Source of the DNA: Leuctra nigra
Taxonomy: Eukaryota > Arthropoda > Insecta > Plecoptera > Leuctridae
Length of the DNA: 64,000 nucleotides
NCBI GenBank assembly: GCA_934045905.1
Contig: OW203766.1
Location: 20,392,309 to 20,456,308 of the forward strand
Reading direction: 5' to 3'
Every line of letters begins with the position of its first letter. Position 1 is the first letter of the stretch. The position numbers and the translations under genes were made by a program. Below the pieces are notes generated by a model that saw nothing but the letters and a program-made list of their open reading frames with translations, had not been told where the DNA came from and did no database searches. This document shows positions 13,330 through 26,500 of this stretch, one piece after another.

Positions 13330-13789
13330 TACGTTATAATAATGAAGCAAACGATTCATGTCATTGACTTGGCTAATTTTTTTGATATCACTCCTTTTCA
13401 GTGTGGAATTTTTTAAATGTAAAGAGACTTGGCTGCCTTTTTTACACGGAGTGCTTTTTCTGGTTTGTTTACTCTAATTTAACTTAAAGATGTGTACACA
13501 ATTCACATTCTCAATATGGTTCACTATACAAGTACCGAAAATTCGTTCAATTCTAACACTTTATCAATTTGCAACAAATCCACCAATTTACATTGGGTTT
13601 AACACTTATTTTAATGTAACCTTCTCGCTATATTTTAATATAAAGTTTGAAATTATACAAAATGTATAAAATTTATTTTCTTGCTCGGGAATGAGAATCC
13701 TCTTTGACAATTCAACGCTATGTCATCGTCCTTAGCATCAGTGATGTAAGTCGGCGATAAAAATCCATCGAGCCACACACCTAAAACCC

Positions 13790-13990
13790 AGCTTCCACTT
13801 TATATCCGTCTGATTCTCCTCATCTCGGAGATCTCTCGAGGAATCTGTGAGATCCTGTTGCCTGGTTACCGTCATCACCGCCGGGCAGGCGAGCTGCAAT
13901 ATTCATAATCAATTCTTCAAGGGTGCGAAGAACGACGACAACCGCCCCCAAATGTTTGCCCCCCCGAGCTAAACGTCACATCATCGTCTA
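13790..13990. promoter_or_regulatory. candidate intronic regulatory block
   Basis: The block is clearly GC-richer than the surrounding intron, unique-looking and non-coding. It includes GTTGCCTGGTTACC (half-site resemblance to an RFX X-box), TAATCAATT and a C-run. The function is inferred only from composition and position, 0.8 kb after the bHLH exon. Confidence 0.2.
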
Positions 13991-16213
13991 GCCCACATAC
14001 AACAGGACGAAGGTCGAGATCAGTGCATAATATCTTTTTAATGAGTTACTAAAAGAAGACGAGACAGAGAGTAAAAAAATCGAAAATATTTATTCAAATA
14101 TTTTCACATACCGGTTAGTTTTTGACCCCATGGCATTCTATACCTATTTTAGAGATTCAAAAACCGAAGGACGATGAATACGATTAGCTATATTTTCATT
14201 TGAGATGTGTCTGCTTGCTTGTAGACTTACTGAACGAACATCTTCTTTTCATTTTTCTCTCTCTCTTTCTATATAATTAGTAAAGGCCTGTTTTTGATGC
14301 TGTGTCATGTTATACTGTTGGTACTACATGTGTTAATATGAACCCCCTGGCCCCCCCTCATCCCACAAACCAGCCCACAAAAGGGGTACCAACAGACAGG
14401 TGTGAATGGTTTTCTGTGAGAATCTTCAGACTCATTTCTTCAAAGAATTTGTTTTACTTTTTTTTCTTTTTGATCGTCGGATGAATATTATGAAGATTTT
14501 CGAGCGGCCGTCAAAGTTTTGGTATCCATTAGTTTTGTTTGCAACGGGTTAGGGTTGGTATTGATGATTGATGGGATTTTAAGAAGGTACAGTTTGATGG
14601 TCATTCAGATAGATGATGTGCTGTAAAGTCTTGTACGAAACTATCGAAGACCATTGGATACCAATAAATTCTTATATTTTGAACAAAAACTGTTATTTTT
14701 AAAACATGTTTTTGTAGAGTTACTTTTAAAATTCAGAGGAATTGTAGAAAATCGAATCAAATAGTATACGTGTATACCTACATTTTATATAGTTTGAGCG
14801 CAAGAGAACAAAAATTCATAATTGAGTTTAGATCAAAATTTGTAATTGTAACAAATTTGTGCTTTTGTTGTCAAACAACAGAGATATGACAGCTTTATTT
14901 AATCGTGTTCAACAATGAGTGATGAACTGAATTTGTGATTAATTTAAAATTTAATAAGCTTAGTGCCAAAACCGTTTCACAGGAACGATGCATATAGCAG
15001 ATCATGTTACTACCAGTATGACCTTATGTGAAAAGAGAAGCCATCTGAATTCAACTTGCACATTCGCTTAAGGACCAACTCCAGATAATGTGTGTAAAAT
15101 TATTCCACGTGTCCATACTGACAAGATGTAGCTGTGACTGCCGGTAATTTGTCAAGAAGGCCGTGGCTCAGTCACTGCCAGTCGGATCAGATGCGTGGGC
15201 GAACACAGCCAAAGAGAGAGATTATCACCCAGACAATTAACCAGGGGCTTTCCAAATTGTAACAATATCTTGCGGACGAAGAGGGCTTATTCACATTCTT
15301 AAACAGATTAACTCGAGGTTTAAATACGGTTAATTAGATAGGGTTTTCAAGTAGTGGTATTTTTTTTATTTTTTAGATATGAATCATAAGACCTCGTTTT
15401 ATAATTACGCTCGGAATCCGACATTAAGTTTGCTATTCAAATTTTAAAAGACGTTTTTAAAAATGATTGTAGTGCAATTATTGCAAATTATAAAGTGTAA
15501 GATACAATCAGATCTGTCGATTCAATGGCCACTCGAAAATTTCCAAGAAAATTGTCTTAAGCAGTTAAAGGTCTCTGTTCAAATTAAATTGGCCAATTAT
15601 AATCGAAGTAACTAAGTCTTACCAATCTCAAATTTTCTACAAAATAATCCAGAAACTAGACCTTTTGAGTCTCAGATTTTAATATTTTTAAATTTTAAGT
15701 AGGTACTACCTTTTTATTTCAAATTTCTGTTTATAAATTGAACTAAATTGAACTAATTGAATTAAATTACAAATTGAACTGATTGACAAATTAACAAATT
15801 TCTGAAAAGAAATCAGACTAACCGGAAACGACTGTCATTCACAAAATAACACTAACTTACGGGGGATTTGAAAAGCAAATAAAAAATAGCTCCATTCAAG
15901 AAAAGACAGTAGGTAGGCCATGACTAATGAAGTCAGAAACCACCCTAGAATTTGACTCGCGCTCCGAAACCCAATCCGGGTGTAAGGTGTTAGTCAATGA
16001 ATCCATTGTGATTCAAGACGAGTTTTGTGATGGCCAACTCTCCCACATCAACTGCAGACTCATTACTCAGTGTGTGTGCTCAGTGGAAGGCACAGTAGGG
16101 TGGACGTTGACAAACCTTCTTCCACCTTTCTAACAGCGAGATTGATGACATAGGATAATTTACACATAACAATTAAGATTAACAAGCGTGAAATAATGAT
16201 TTCTATGCTTGAG

Positions 16214-16250
16214 GTGATTATGATGATGATGATGATGATGATGAGGATGA
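16214..16250. repeat. (GAT)n microsatellite
   Basis: About ten GAT/GAG triplets. Confidence 0.85.
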
Positions 16251-18201
16251 GACTCATTAGTGAGGGGTAGCAAAGTATTCACTTATTGTTTGAACTTGAA
16301 CTGGGTGATAAATTCAATTGAAGAAGAACAAAACAAGCTATAAGGATACATTTGTAACTCTTTTATTTTATTTTACATTCACATTAAGTCGAAATGAATA
16401 GCATCCTCTCCATTCAAGCATTTCAAATATCACTGAGACTGAAGTAGTACGTATGTACAAATTGAATATTAAATTCTAAATGTAGGTGTCAACAAATTAT
16501 GAAAAAAACATGTAAGTTAAGCCAGGATACTTTGTAAATACTTATAAATATATTTATATTTATATTGATACTTATCAATATATTATTGACAATTTCTTGA
16601 TTGTCGCACACATTGTGCCAGGATAAATCTCGAAATGCAACGGACGTACGGAAAAAACGTTTTTATTTTACTTACTCAAAGGCAGAAAGCTCTATGAAAT
16701 AATTCAGTTCAACTATAGTGCTCGAGAAGAATCTAGTTTTGACATCCCTGATCCTGAAACATCCTGAATTTTCCGCACGTACTTACTCCGCGCTGCGAAT
16801 TATCCTTGACGAATTAAAACATTGATTTAGTGTCCTACAAGCAGCTACACGACGTCAGTAAGCATCTTACACTTGAACAAGGATACCCGTGTAGAAGAAA
16901 AACATCATTTAATGAGTAATTAATTACGATGCTAGTTTCACCACGTTACTATGGTGTGAGATCACTTCGATGACGGTCCATGACTGACAAGAGATTCTCA
17001 CGGTCCTCCAGCATCATCGCAACTTAGATTGATCACCCATCGGAGGAAACTCAATCAATTTAAATTCTTCTTATAGATCATTCGACTGAGTTTTTACTCC
17101 AGCTTATAGCAATCGGAGTGTAATCGAATTAAATCTACTAGTAATATCAATCACATTGGAATCGTCTTAAAGACGAGTAGACCACCCATCTTGTGGATTT
17201 CTTCGGGTGATGATCAACTGACCGATACGTCGATCTGATTTTTTTTTACAGAATTTGTGTTAATTAACGAATGTTCAAACCGATTCTCACTTACAACAAT
17301 TCGGATGCCGAAATTCTTTTCAGAGGAATTGAATGGAATCTTTTCGGATCTTTTGAAAATGTCAGTGATCCTCTGCTTTGGTTCTTGGCGTCTTGATCAA
17401 ATTCTTTGTCGGGTTCTTCGTCTGTTTTCGGCGGTTGAGATCTTAGTAGAATGTCTTATTTCCATGTTCATAGCCAATCTTCTTGGGTGAATTGCGAGTA
17501 GAGAGATACATTTAGTTCTTAGATTCTGCAAAATAAGTTGTACGAAAAGAAACGAGTTCATGATCCTTTTTAGCAAAAGCAAAGGTACGACTTTAAAATG
17601 CCAGTGTCATGATTTAAAGACAGATTAATCGAATGTTGTGATAAACTCTCTTATTAAAAGACTATGTGATAATTATATAAACAAACTTGTGCGTTATCGG
17701 TGAAATTATTTTTAGAGTAAAGAACAAAAAAATTAAATGCGGTTCGAAAATTTAAATTAAAATATATCTTAAGACCCATTCACAATAAAAAATAAGCTTT
17801 AATATAACTCCAACAGTCCGTCAAATCATTGTGAACACATCATGGAAAAGTTCTTCATTGTGAATGAACCTAATTGGTTATTTAACAAGGACCAATAGCA
17901 AGTAAAACCTTCTGGATTCAACTTGGCTGCACTCGTGTGATCATCTTCTAGGATTAACACCTCGAACAATGGCCGTGTTAATTGCGACAGGGAAGAGTCC
18001 GAGGCATGCCACCTACATAACACTTCTCTAATATCAACACTAATTTGTCGGGTCCTCCTCTATGTGTGAACTCTTTTAGATACACATTAACAGTCTAGGG
18101 TAGTACAGCCACTACTCGTGAAGACTATACTTGATATTGGTTATAAGAGGAAAATAGAGGCGTAAAGATCAGCAAACATCAGAATCATCATCAACCACTT
18201 A

Positions 18202-18319
18202 GGGCTGGTCTTTCAATCCTCTGTTAAACCATTAGTTATAAGTTAGGTGACGTTCATTGGTTGTTGCCATGGCAATCTAGTCCTGTTTAAAATTTAGCAG
18301 AGCATTGTAAAACGGGCCC
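18202..18319. mobile_element. Tourist-like (PIF/Harbinger-type) MITE with TTA duplication
   Basis: This 118-bp element begins GGGCTGGTCTTTCAAT and ends with the reverse complement of GGGCCCGTTTTACAAT. About 27 bp of terminal inverted repeat align with six mismatches. It is flanked by the 3-bp direct repeat TTA (18199-18201 and 18320-18322). GGGC-type ends with a TTA/TAA target are characteristic of PIF/Harbinger and Tourist elements. It has no coding capacity. Near its centre is the palindrome GTTGCCATGGCAAT (18263-18276), which is also an RFX X-box consensus. Confidence 0.82.
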
Positions 18320-18322
18320 TTA

Positions 18323-20393
18323 TAGGCAACCATTCATCAAGTAAAATCATATTTGTTTTTTTATTTTTCTTATATTTATATGTGTATAAATCGGAATGTG
18401 TTTTCTTATAACCTGTTTTATTTTTTTCATATTGTAGAATTTTAATTTTTTAGTTGTTTTTCCCTTAGCTCTCTCAATTTAGCAACCCTTTTGCACCTAA
18501 CTAGTACAAGATTATATGAAATTAAATTCCATTCCCACTCTGAAAGTGCAGGCAAGCGAACAAGTCTTGAAGCATCCAGCATTAGACTGTCTTCGTATAA
18601 TGGCTGCTCTCTACACTCTTCACAAGTCATCAGCAGACTGGACTTTGAGAATAATCTTACAAAGTGATTTAGCTGCGGGGGTGGAGAGTGTTGAGTGTTT
18701 TATGTTAATTAGCGTCATCATCATTTATCTTCGTTCGTCATTATGTCGATAGGATGATTGGGACTTGAATGAGAAGAATCTTCTGCGATTGGTTGGCTGG
18801 GATTGAGGGGAACTAATCTACGGTGTGCGCAATATTATTGGTTGAGATGCAATTATAAGATGCGATTGAAGCGTTAGTAAAGTAAACAACTTGTAGAGAT
18901 GGAAAAATATACCCGTTTTATAAACTTATAATATGGCTCACTATGTTACATACTAAATATAGTTGAATACATACATCATAACACATATTTTACATACTAT
19001 ATTCATAGCTATAATTAATTTTGTTTGGTTCCTAACTATAGACAAACTAATAAAAAATTGCACATAATTAAGAAATGTAAAACTAATTTAATTTCTTGTT
19101 AAAATCACACAGTTATCATCCATAAAAGGAAGAACCAATATAACACATTTTCCATAAGTTCAAACATTTTGTTCTTACGTCACGACACGACCAACCACAT
19201 TTTTTGTCTCCCAAATATTATTATATTTACCTTCCATTAATAGCCCTCTAAAAGTTTATACAACTAAAAATAAAATATAAATACCTTGTACTTTCCCGAC
19301 ACAAAACTCAACTGGTAGAAAAAGAAACTAAAATTTTAAACCCATTAACGAGGACTTTGTGAGTTTTCATCATATGTCAACAGTTCATGCCCGGTTGACA
19401 GGTAGCCGTGGCTAGTTAACATTGGTTAGCGCCAATGCTATTAGTGGGGACACTTAGCATCATCATGTTAATAATTAACATGGTGGTACATTGACTTTGG
19501 CAGAGGCCACACCGGCGACTAAAAAAAAGCAACCAATACCGTCTCCAAAATATTACTTTACCTATTGTTGATTTTAACACGCTTATTCAAATGTTAAATT
19601 TTATGAATGAGATAATTTCTTTTTGGCATTATGCCGTAAAGAATTAGACTTAGTTTAAAGTAGATTCTAATTGAAGTGATGCATTCTATTGAACTCTACA
19701 AACAAAAACCTTCGTGATTTGTTGATAAGTCTTGAAGAAATGAGCCGATGAGAAATGTATTTTTAACTTAGACACTTGAGTGTACCTCCTTGTATGGAAG
19801 ACTCAAGAAAATTTCAATATAAAAAAATATCTACTCATAAACTGAGTAATGATACTTTCAATTATACGAATTTTGTTTTGGTTTGCGCACAATTGATATA
19901 ATTTACGTCGAAAATGATAGTTTTCTGTCAAAGTAAAACTTTGTAAAAAGAGGAAACGTTTTTTGCAGGTATTCTAGTTTCCTAACTTTACCTGAAGAAT
20001 GGAACTCTTCTAAAGTGAATTTCCTCTGATTCATTCCGAAGTACAAACAAGATTCTCACACAGACACGAGTGATAGAAAAATCACAAGAGTTATTGTAAA
20101 ATAGTTGGAACAGACATCAGCCATTGTAACTGAATTTATAATCTACGACTTTTATTAAAATAAAGAAAAGTACTGGAATTTACATTGAAAAGAACCATGA
20201 ACGTAATTTATTAGCTATATAAAAACTAGTGAATTATATGGTTTTGTTGATTTTTGTAAGAACACTTTATCAACTTTCAACTGGTGGGATTCTATAGATG
20301 TAATCGGCGGTTCGGTCGATCACTAAACTCAAATCGCTCAAACAGGTTTCAATGAACGTAAAGCATTGGTCGTTGTGGGACACATATAAATAA
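18323..20393. other. intronic DNA, no gene seen
   Basis: AT-rich intron. Its only notable structure is a mixed-composition block at 19.37-19.51 kb containing a 19-bp palindrome. Confidence 0.5.
19464..19482. promoter_or_regulatory. 19-bp palindrome matching the HNF1 consensus
   Basis: CATGTTAATAATTAACATG is a perfect inverted repeat around one A. Its core GTTAATAATTAAC equals the HNF1/POU-homeobox dimer consensus GTTAATNATTAAC. Whether the host has that factor is unknown; paired homeodomains could also bind it. Confidence 0.3.
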
Positions 20394-20564
20394 TCAAATC
20401 GGAACCGAGTTCTTCAACGGATGAAGGGCGGTCCGCAAGGGTCAGTACTGTCCCCCGCGTTGTTCATTCTTTATGAAAGTAATATTGTGTTCAATCAACC
20501 CCATGATGAAAATACCACTCCGTGTTCCAATCACTGCTGGTATAGTTCCAATTCATACCAATGA
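20394..20564 (+). pseudogene. LINE reverse transcriptase fragment
   Basis: A 56-codon open stretch between in-frame stops contains KGGPQGSVLSPALFILY at codons 11-27. This is the conserved RT block usually written G-PQGS-LSP-LF--Y in non-LTR retrotransposons. Residues after it (ESNI...) resemble the usual -NDI/-NDL only loosely, and the upstream palm and downstream YADD motifs were not found. It is a short, degraded relic of an RT-encoding element inside the intron. The clade cannot be assigned; jockey, CR1 and I-like elements all carry this block. Confidence 0.65.
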
Positions 20565-23500
20565 CCCTTCCCCGATGTCATTTATCATTCACAGAACGGT
20601 GAGCCGTTAAACCGTTAATTAAAACAAGAAATTGTTTGTCTCTTGAGATCATACTTTGAAAATGACAATCATTACATACTCCGTTTGCGCACATAACAAT
20701 GTTTGCCATCTCAGACGGCTGCAAAACATGGCTAGAAAAACCTTCATTATCTTCACCAGTTTGCTTCTTGAGCGAGAGAGAAGGTAGTTCGGTGACTATC
20801 TGGAGGTGGAGAGAGAAGTCAGATGCTGATGTGTGTTATTACATGAATTAATTAGGCCGGTGATTGGAGGTCTGTAATCTCGAGGCATGAGCAAGTGATG
20901 GCATTTAAACAGACAGAGGGAGAGAGATGGTGGGTAGATGATTTCATAGATGTAGAGAGTGATGGAGATTGAAAGAGCGGCGTTGTTTGATGACAGAAGT
21001 TCGGTAGTAATCAATGTGTGGGATGCAAATTGACATTTTAAATTCGAAAATACCAGGACAATTTCATATTATTATTTCCTAAGAGTTGTACCAAAAAAGG
21101 ACAAAATATTTAAATATTACATTTCTAATCATATGTTGCATATAAATAAAATTTAAGACCGTAATAAACGAACCGCATCTCGCTGATTGCCTGTTCAATG
21201 AGCTTTTGAGTCTTCCGCAAACTCATCAAAACAGTTTGCAAACGCCACGAGTCAGTTGCATTTTATTCTGTCACGTGTGTGGAATTCTTTGACTGAAATA
21301 TGCCGAAAATGCAAAAAGAATGAAAACCACCCAGGGGCCATACCTTATATCGCATGTTGTATTTCTAATGATGGTGCTATTACTAAACCTTTAGATAGAA
21401 CATTGGTAGCACCACAGTAGCACTTAATGTGGTATTAGGTTAAGGTTCCGATAAATAACTTTAAAGACTTGGGAACATTGTCTGCATATTTCTTCACCCA
21501 GTAATGTCTTTCTAGACTTAATTTTATTATGCACAGTAATATAATTAGTTAGTTTTATGAGTTGATAAACTTTAGTGGTGCCATTCAGATTTAATTACCT
21601 ACCATAATCCAGCTCATTAACAATCCACAGCCTTCTAATTCGCGCGCGAAACAGAACTTTCGAAGCTTCCTGTTTGGCGGGAATTTTAAACTGGGTCACG
21701 TGCATCCTGGCAAGAGCCAATGCAAACGTTCAATTTTAAATTCCACTCGAACCACACATTTTAGAGTGAAATTGAGTTTTTTTGACGACAATTTGTTAGC
21801 CCCTGATGCATGTCGCATTCAATTAGACCGTCTATTATACTATAATGCATTAAAGGGACACCGATAGTTTATAAAAAGTCTATTGTTCATGAGTCCTCAA
21901 ACTTTGGCCAAGTTTTTGGTTGACTTTGAGAATTGATGGTTTGTAACGGTGTGAAGCTATGACCAAACGGCGATTTAGTCTTAGCGGCTTTGTGGTTGCG
22001 GCTTCAGAAGCACGGGACTAATCGGTGACGTAAGAATATTAGCGTCGAGAGACAAACAATAATACGAGAAGACAGTGGAATGAAGAAAGAGAAGAGTGGT
22101 CGCATTAAAAACAGTCTAGAAAACCTAATACGAGTTCACACCATTAGCGCATTCACTCTTCGAAGAAAACTTCTACCTCCGAAATCATTTTCTTAAAAAG
22201 GATTTTTTTCTACGCAACCGAGTTCAACTTTTAGTAAACGTCACCATCCTAACGATTTAATTTTTTTCCTTAGCTAATTGTGGTTGTTCAATGTTTCACC
22301 TTTTTTCATTTATTTATTTCATCATTCCAAAAAGTTCAAATTATTTTCTTTTTTCTACAAAGAACTCTGGCTTCGTACATTGAACGCCTGGAGAGGAGTT
22401 ATTGAAAAATGTGTGAATCTTCAAAGATAGATCTTTGATCGATCGATCAATTATAATGCAACAGATGTCAAAAGATCCGGGTTCGACTCGAGATCCAATC
22501 TATTTTATATAACATTTTTAATCATTATAAACTAATTTGTTACAAACATTATTGACAAACGAGGTATTCTCGGAAACCGCTTTGAAATGTAGCAGTATGT
22601 TGGCGTTATGTAAGTTGTAAAGTATGAAAATGCGTCAATCATAATATTATTTGTATCGTGTGTGAAGACATAAATAAAGCTCCACTTCCGAGAAACGCAA
22701 TGAATGTCATGATTGTGAGCAATCAAGTTTAGAACTTGTCGAGATGGGAGATATGGATTTCAATGTGGTGCGCTATGTGGATTTCATGTCTCGTCCTTTG
22801 TACACAGATTCATTCAAAACTAATTCCGTATAATTTTTATTACCACTTCTAGAGGATTTATAATATTACTATTGTCAGTTTATAAGTTATGGAAGATTGT
22901 ATCTACGATTTGCCTGATTAGTGGAGATAAAGTTTAGCTTCCCAGAAACTCTTTCTAGACAGAAAATACCGTCCAATCATAAGCAAGTTATGTAGAAGAT
23001 ATTCTTGAAAAAATCACAAATAAATGTGAATTGAATTGATTTTCGCGATTTGAGCTCCCAAGCTCGCATCGCTTATTACTTCGTACATTATAATGATGGC
23101 AGTCACTCAGCCGTTAAAATAATAAATTGCTGCTTTCGAAGAGATTCTGAATCCGCCCAGGGCTATGAGGAGCAAACAGAAGCTGAGTTGGTGGGAACAC
23201 TTTTTAACCCAACAACTTGCTCATTACTGTACCTACAATCTAGTGTTTTATTTTAGTTGGTGGCCTCATCGCCTACCTATGGAAGACCCAGCTAGAAAAT
23301 AGTTTTCCAAGAGTCATTTTTATTGCTTCATAACCAGAAGTAAAGAGCAGTAGCTGGGGTGTTGGATTTAATGGTCTTAAAGACTGTAACAACTTATACA
23401 AATAGCCGTCATTATAAGAAAGATGAAACAATATTTCAAATAGGATCGTGTTCCCATCACTCATTTTGTGATCTCGCAAAAAAGCGACGTTTTCAATGTG

Positions 23501-26500
23501 TAATCCGTCTCAACATGGTTATGTCGAGTGTTCTAATACCTGTTGCAGACGTCTAGAACCATGTTTCGGAACTTGAAAATAAAAATAAAACAATAATTAA
23601 CAATAAAACAGGATTGATCAACTGCTAAAACCAAACATACTTATAATACTCACGTTTTGATGATGACAATTTTAAACTTAACAAGTATAAAAATTTAGGA
23701 TGTGTCTTGTCCATGATTTTATCAATCTTACACACGCTTTTATTTACAAATATTTAGCGTGGTGTCCAATTTGATAATATTATTTCTCAGCCACACTAAT
23801 TAGTTAAAAAAGCGAAGTCGCACATAATGTCATCTTCCTCGTGATTTTTTTTACAATTTCTCCGATGCTTATCAGTAGATGCCAGTTATGTTCGTTCACG
23901 GTCTTGTATCAATCTTAACCAGTAATTACTTTGTCTAGCAGCCTCTATGCATACTACTTTCTATTAAGCCAAGAAGAATATTGACATATCATCATAATTA
24001 TTCATCCTACTAATTGATGTTAATTACATTGTACACGTAAGAGACACAGTATACACAGTCGAGTGTCAGTTTAACTTTTTATCAATTAATTTAAAAAACG
24101 TATTTGCTGACTGATTTAAAAATGTTTGCCACTGCGTCTTGACAAATATTTAAACATTTGCAATTGTATTCTCATCTTAGTTTATATAGAAGTTGTGTTG
24201 TGGCGTATGTTTGTTCTTGGATATCCTGGTTCACAAGATTTATATTTGTGTTATTAGCTAAAGAAAAATATTATAAAGTAAGAAAAATTATAGAAAAACA
24301 ACGGAAGAAATCGAATCAATCGTGGCCTGTACCTTCATTAATGTACATTACACTTTGATATATGTGTTAATTTAATCACATATGATGGTAAATAATTATA
24401 CATGTAAGCCTTCGGACTGCATTTTAGTTCATGGAGATCAATCATATGCACTGCCACCTAATGTGCAAGAAGATGCATCTGGAAGGAAAAGCAAGGTTTG
24501 ACCAATTGACCTTAGCTTGGGAATGATAGAAGAAGTGGTGGTTACCACGTCAGATCATGCTCAGAGCGCGCAGGAATTCCGATCAAGCTATATTTTACAA
24601 GTATTTTTCTCGATGCACTTTGTGAATAATTGAATATCTAAGCAAGATATTTATTGAATTCAAGGTTAGGTGATTTTCAAAATTGAGTGACGTTGTTTGC
24701 GTTTTGAATTGCTGAGTTTTGTTTTGATACACAACGTGTTATCATTGTTAACTTTTCACATTGCATTTTGTAACAACACTTTGAGTCATAAAAAAATAAA
24801 AATAAAAGTCCAGAGTAGGGTTTCTACTTAGCTTCTATAATAACTTTGAGTCATAGTTATTTGCCTTTATTTATTGTTGATTATAAATAATGATTCAAAT
24901 GCCATCTATTTTGACAAAAGATGCGGTTTAAAAAATTAGCAAATTATAGTTACAATATTTATAAGAGAAAGAGAAAAAATATAAAAAAAATATTTGATTT
25001 CTATTATTTTTTGTACCAAATTTACCTCCCATACTAATAATTTCAAATTGAGCCACCGATCTGCATAGCTTGGAGGCATTTATTGATCCAAATCAGTTAA
25101 GATAAAAATTACATTTTGACAAATGTTTCACCATATTTTGACCGAGTTGTGATTTGAGCTAGATTAATGACTCCCTTTACAAACCCTTTTGATAATAATT
25201 CTCTCTCTCTTGTCAGATAAACCACCTGGGAATACAAATTAGTAACTGATACAGTACATGAATATGAATTCTCACATTGCTTGGAGTATGTATACTTACA
25301 GAAGGCAGCTAGCAGAAGTTTGCATGTCTATCATTGATTACAACAACGAGCTGTTGAATAAAAATCACAAGTGTTAGTAAGCAATCTTCACCCAGCTCTA
25401 ACGCAACTAGCAAACACTTCGATAGGCTACAATCCTAGAAAATAGACACTTTACATCACTTTTTTCTCTCGTAGGAATACCAGTTTGCAGTAGGTAAATC
25501 AATATTGAGTGATGCTGTGATGTTAAAAATAACATGAGGTAGTTAAAGGCTAACATAGCACGAAATTGAATTACGTTTCCAATCATCATGAACTAGTTTT
25601 AATGAAACAAAAAAAAGTAGAAAAAAAACATAACAAAAAAAACATAAAAATAAATAAGTTAGTAGTATCCTCCTTTAGGATTAGTTGATATATAGCTACT
25701 TTTCCTCGGGTCTACGATGCAGAATGGTAGTCTAGATTATCAAGTTAGAATTTACTAACGAGGTATTCTCGGAGGTTTAGAAACCGAAGTAAGCATGTTG
25801 GGATATCTGATGATAGATTTCTAAGCGAGCTTTTTCTAAAACGTATGATTGCAAAATTCAATTACTAGAAATGGGATTAGATCTTGTGTACGAAATTGTC
25901 GTCTTCTGCGCAGGTAATTGCGCGGGGTCTTATCGTCGTTTGTTGTATGGTGATTTCAATGCTGGTGTAGACGAGAAAAATCGATTTTAACGAATAATTT
26001 ACTTTGTAGTATTTGAATCGGTTCGACATACGATTTCAGTTTTCAATACCATAGAAAGGATTCTGAGCGATAATCAAAATTGATGAAATTTACCTAAGAA
26101 TTTTATACCAAAATTTATAACATCATTAAAATCTATTCTCGCCATCAATCGTTTTGGGGGAAAAAACAGAGCAATATCGAGAATTTTATATTATTTCTAG
26201 ATGTAAAATAGTAAAATAAAAACATTACTTAAATATTTATTCACATTTTTCAACCTAAATTTAAATAAAATTATTTTCGCTGAAAATACCAAGATTTCGG
26301 AACAGTCACTGTTTGATTATGAAGTGTCTTCTAAAAAAGTGAACCCTGTAACAGACCTGGGACTGAGTGGAAATAATCGCGCGATATCAAAGAGACCTCT
26401 TTTCGATTGCGGTTTTCGAGCATGTTCCCACAGTGTGGCGTGTTTTTTAACCCATCTCCGTCTGCAACGGCGCGGCTGCTCTGCATCGTATAACGAACGC

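Larger units (their letters stand above)
13330..18198. other. intronic DNA, no gene seen
   Basis: AT-rich intron with two GC-elevated blocks (13.79-13.99 kb and 15.11-15.26 kb), a (GAT)n tract at 16.21 kb and cryptic ATTGAACTA repeats at 15.74-15.80 kb. Confidence 0.5.

Noticed and set aside
17290..17480. Minus-strand 54-codon open stretch with a charged, exon-like peptide (DEEPDKEFDQDAKNQSRG)
   Set aside because: No start codon, weak splice sites, and the plus strand is also open. No family recognised.
22470..22500. GGGTTCGACTCG, B-box-like
   Set aside because: No A box at suitable distance and no foldable stems.
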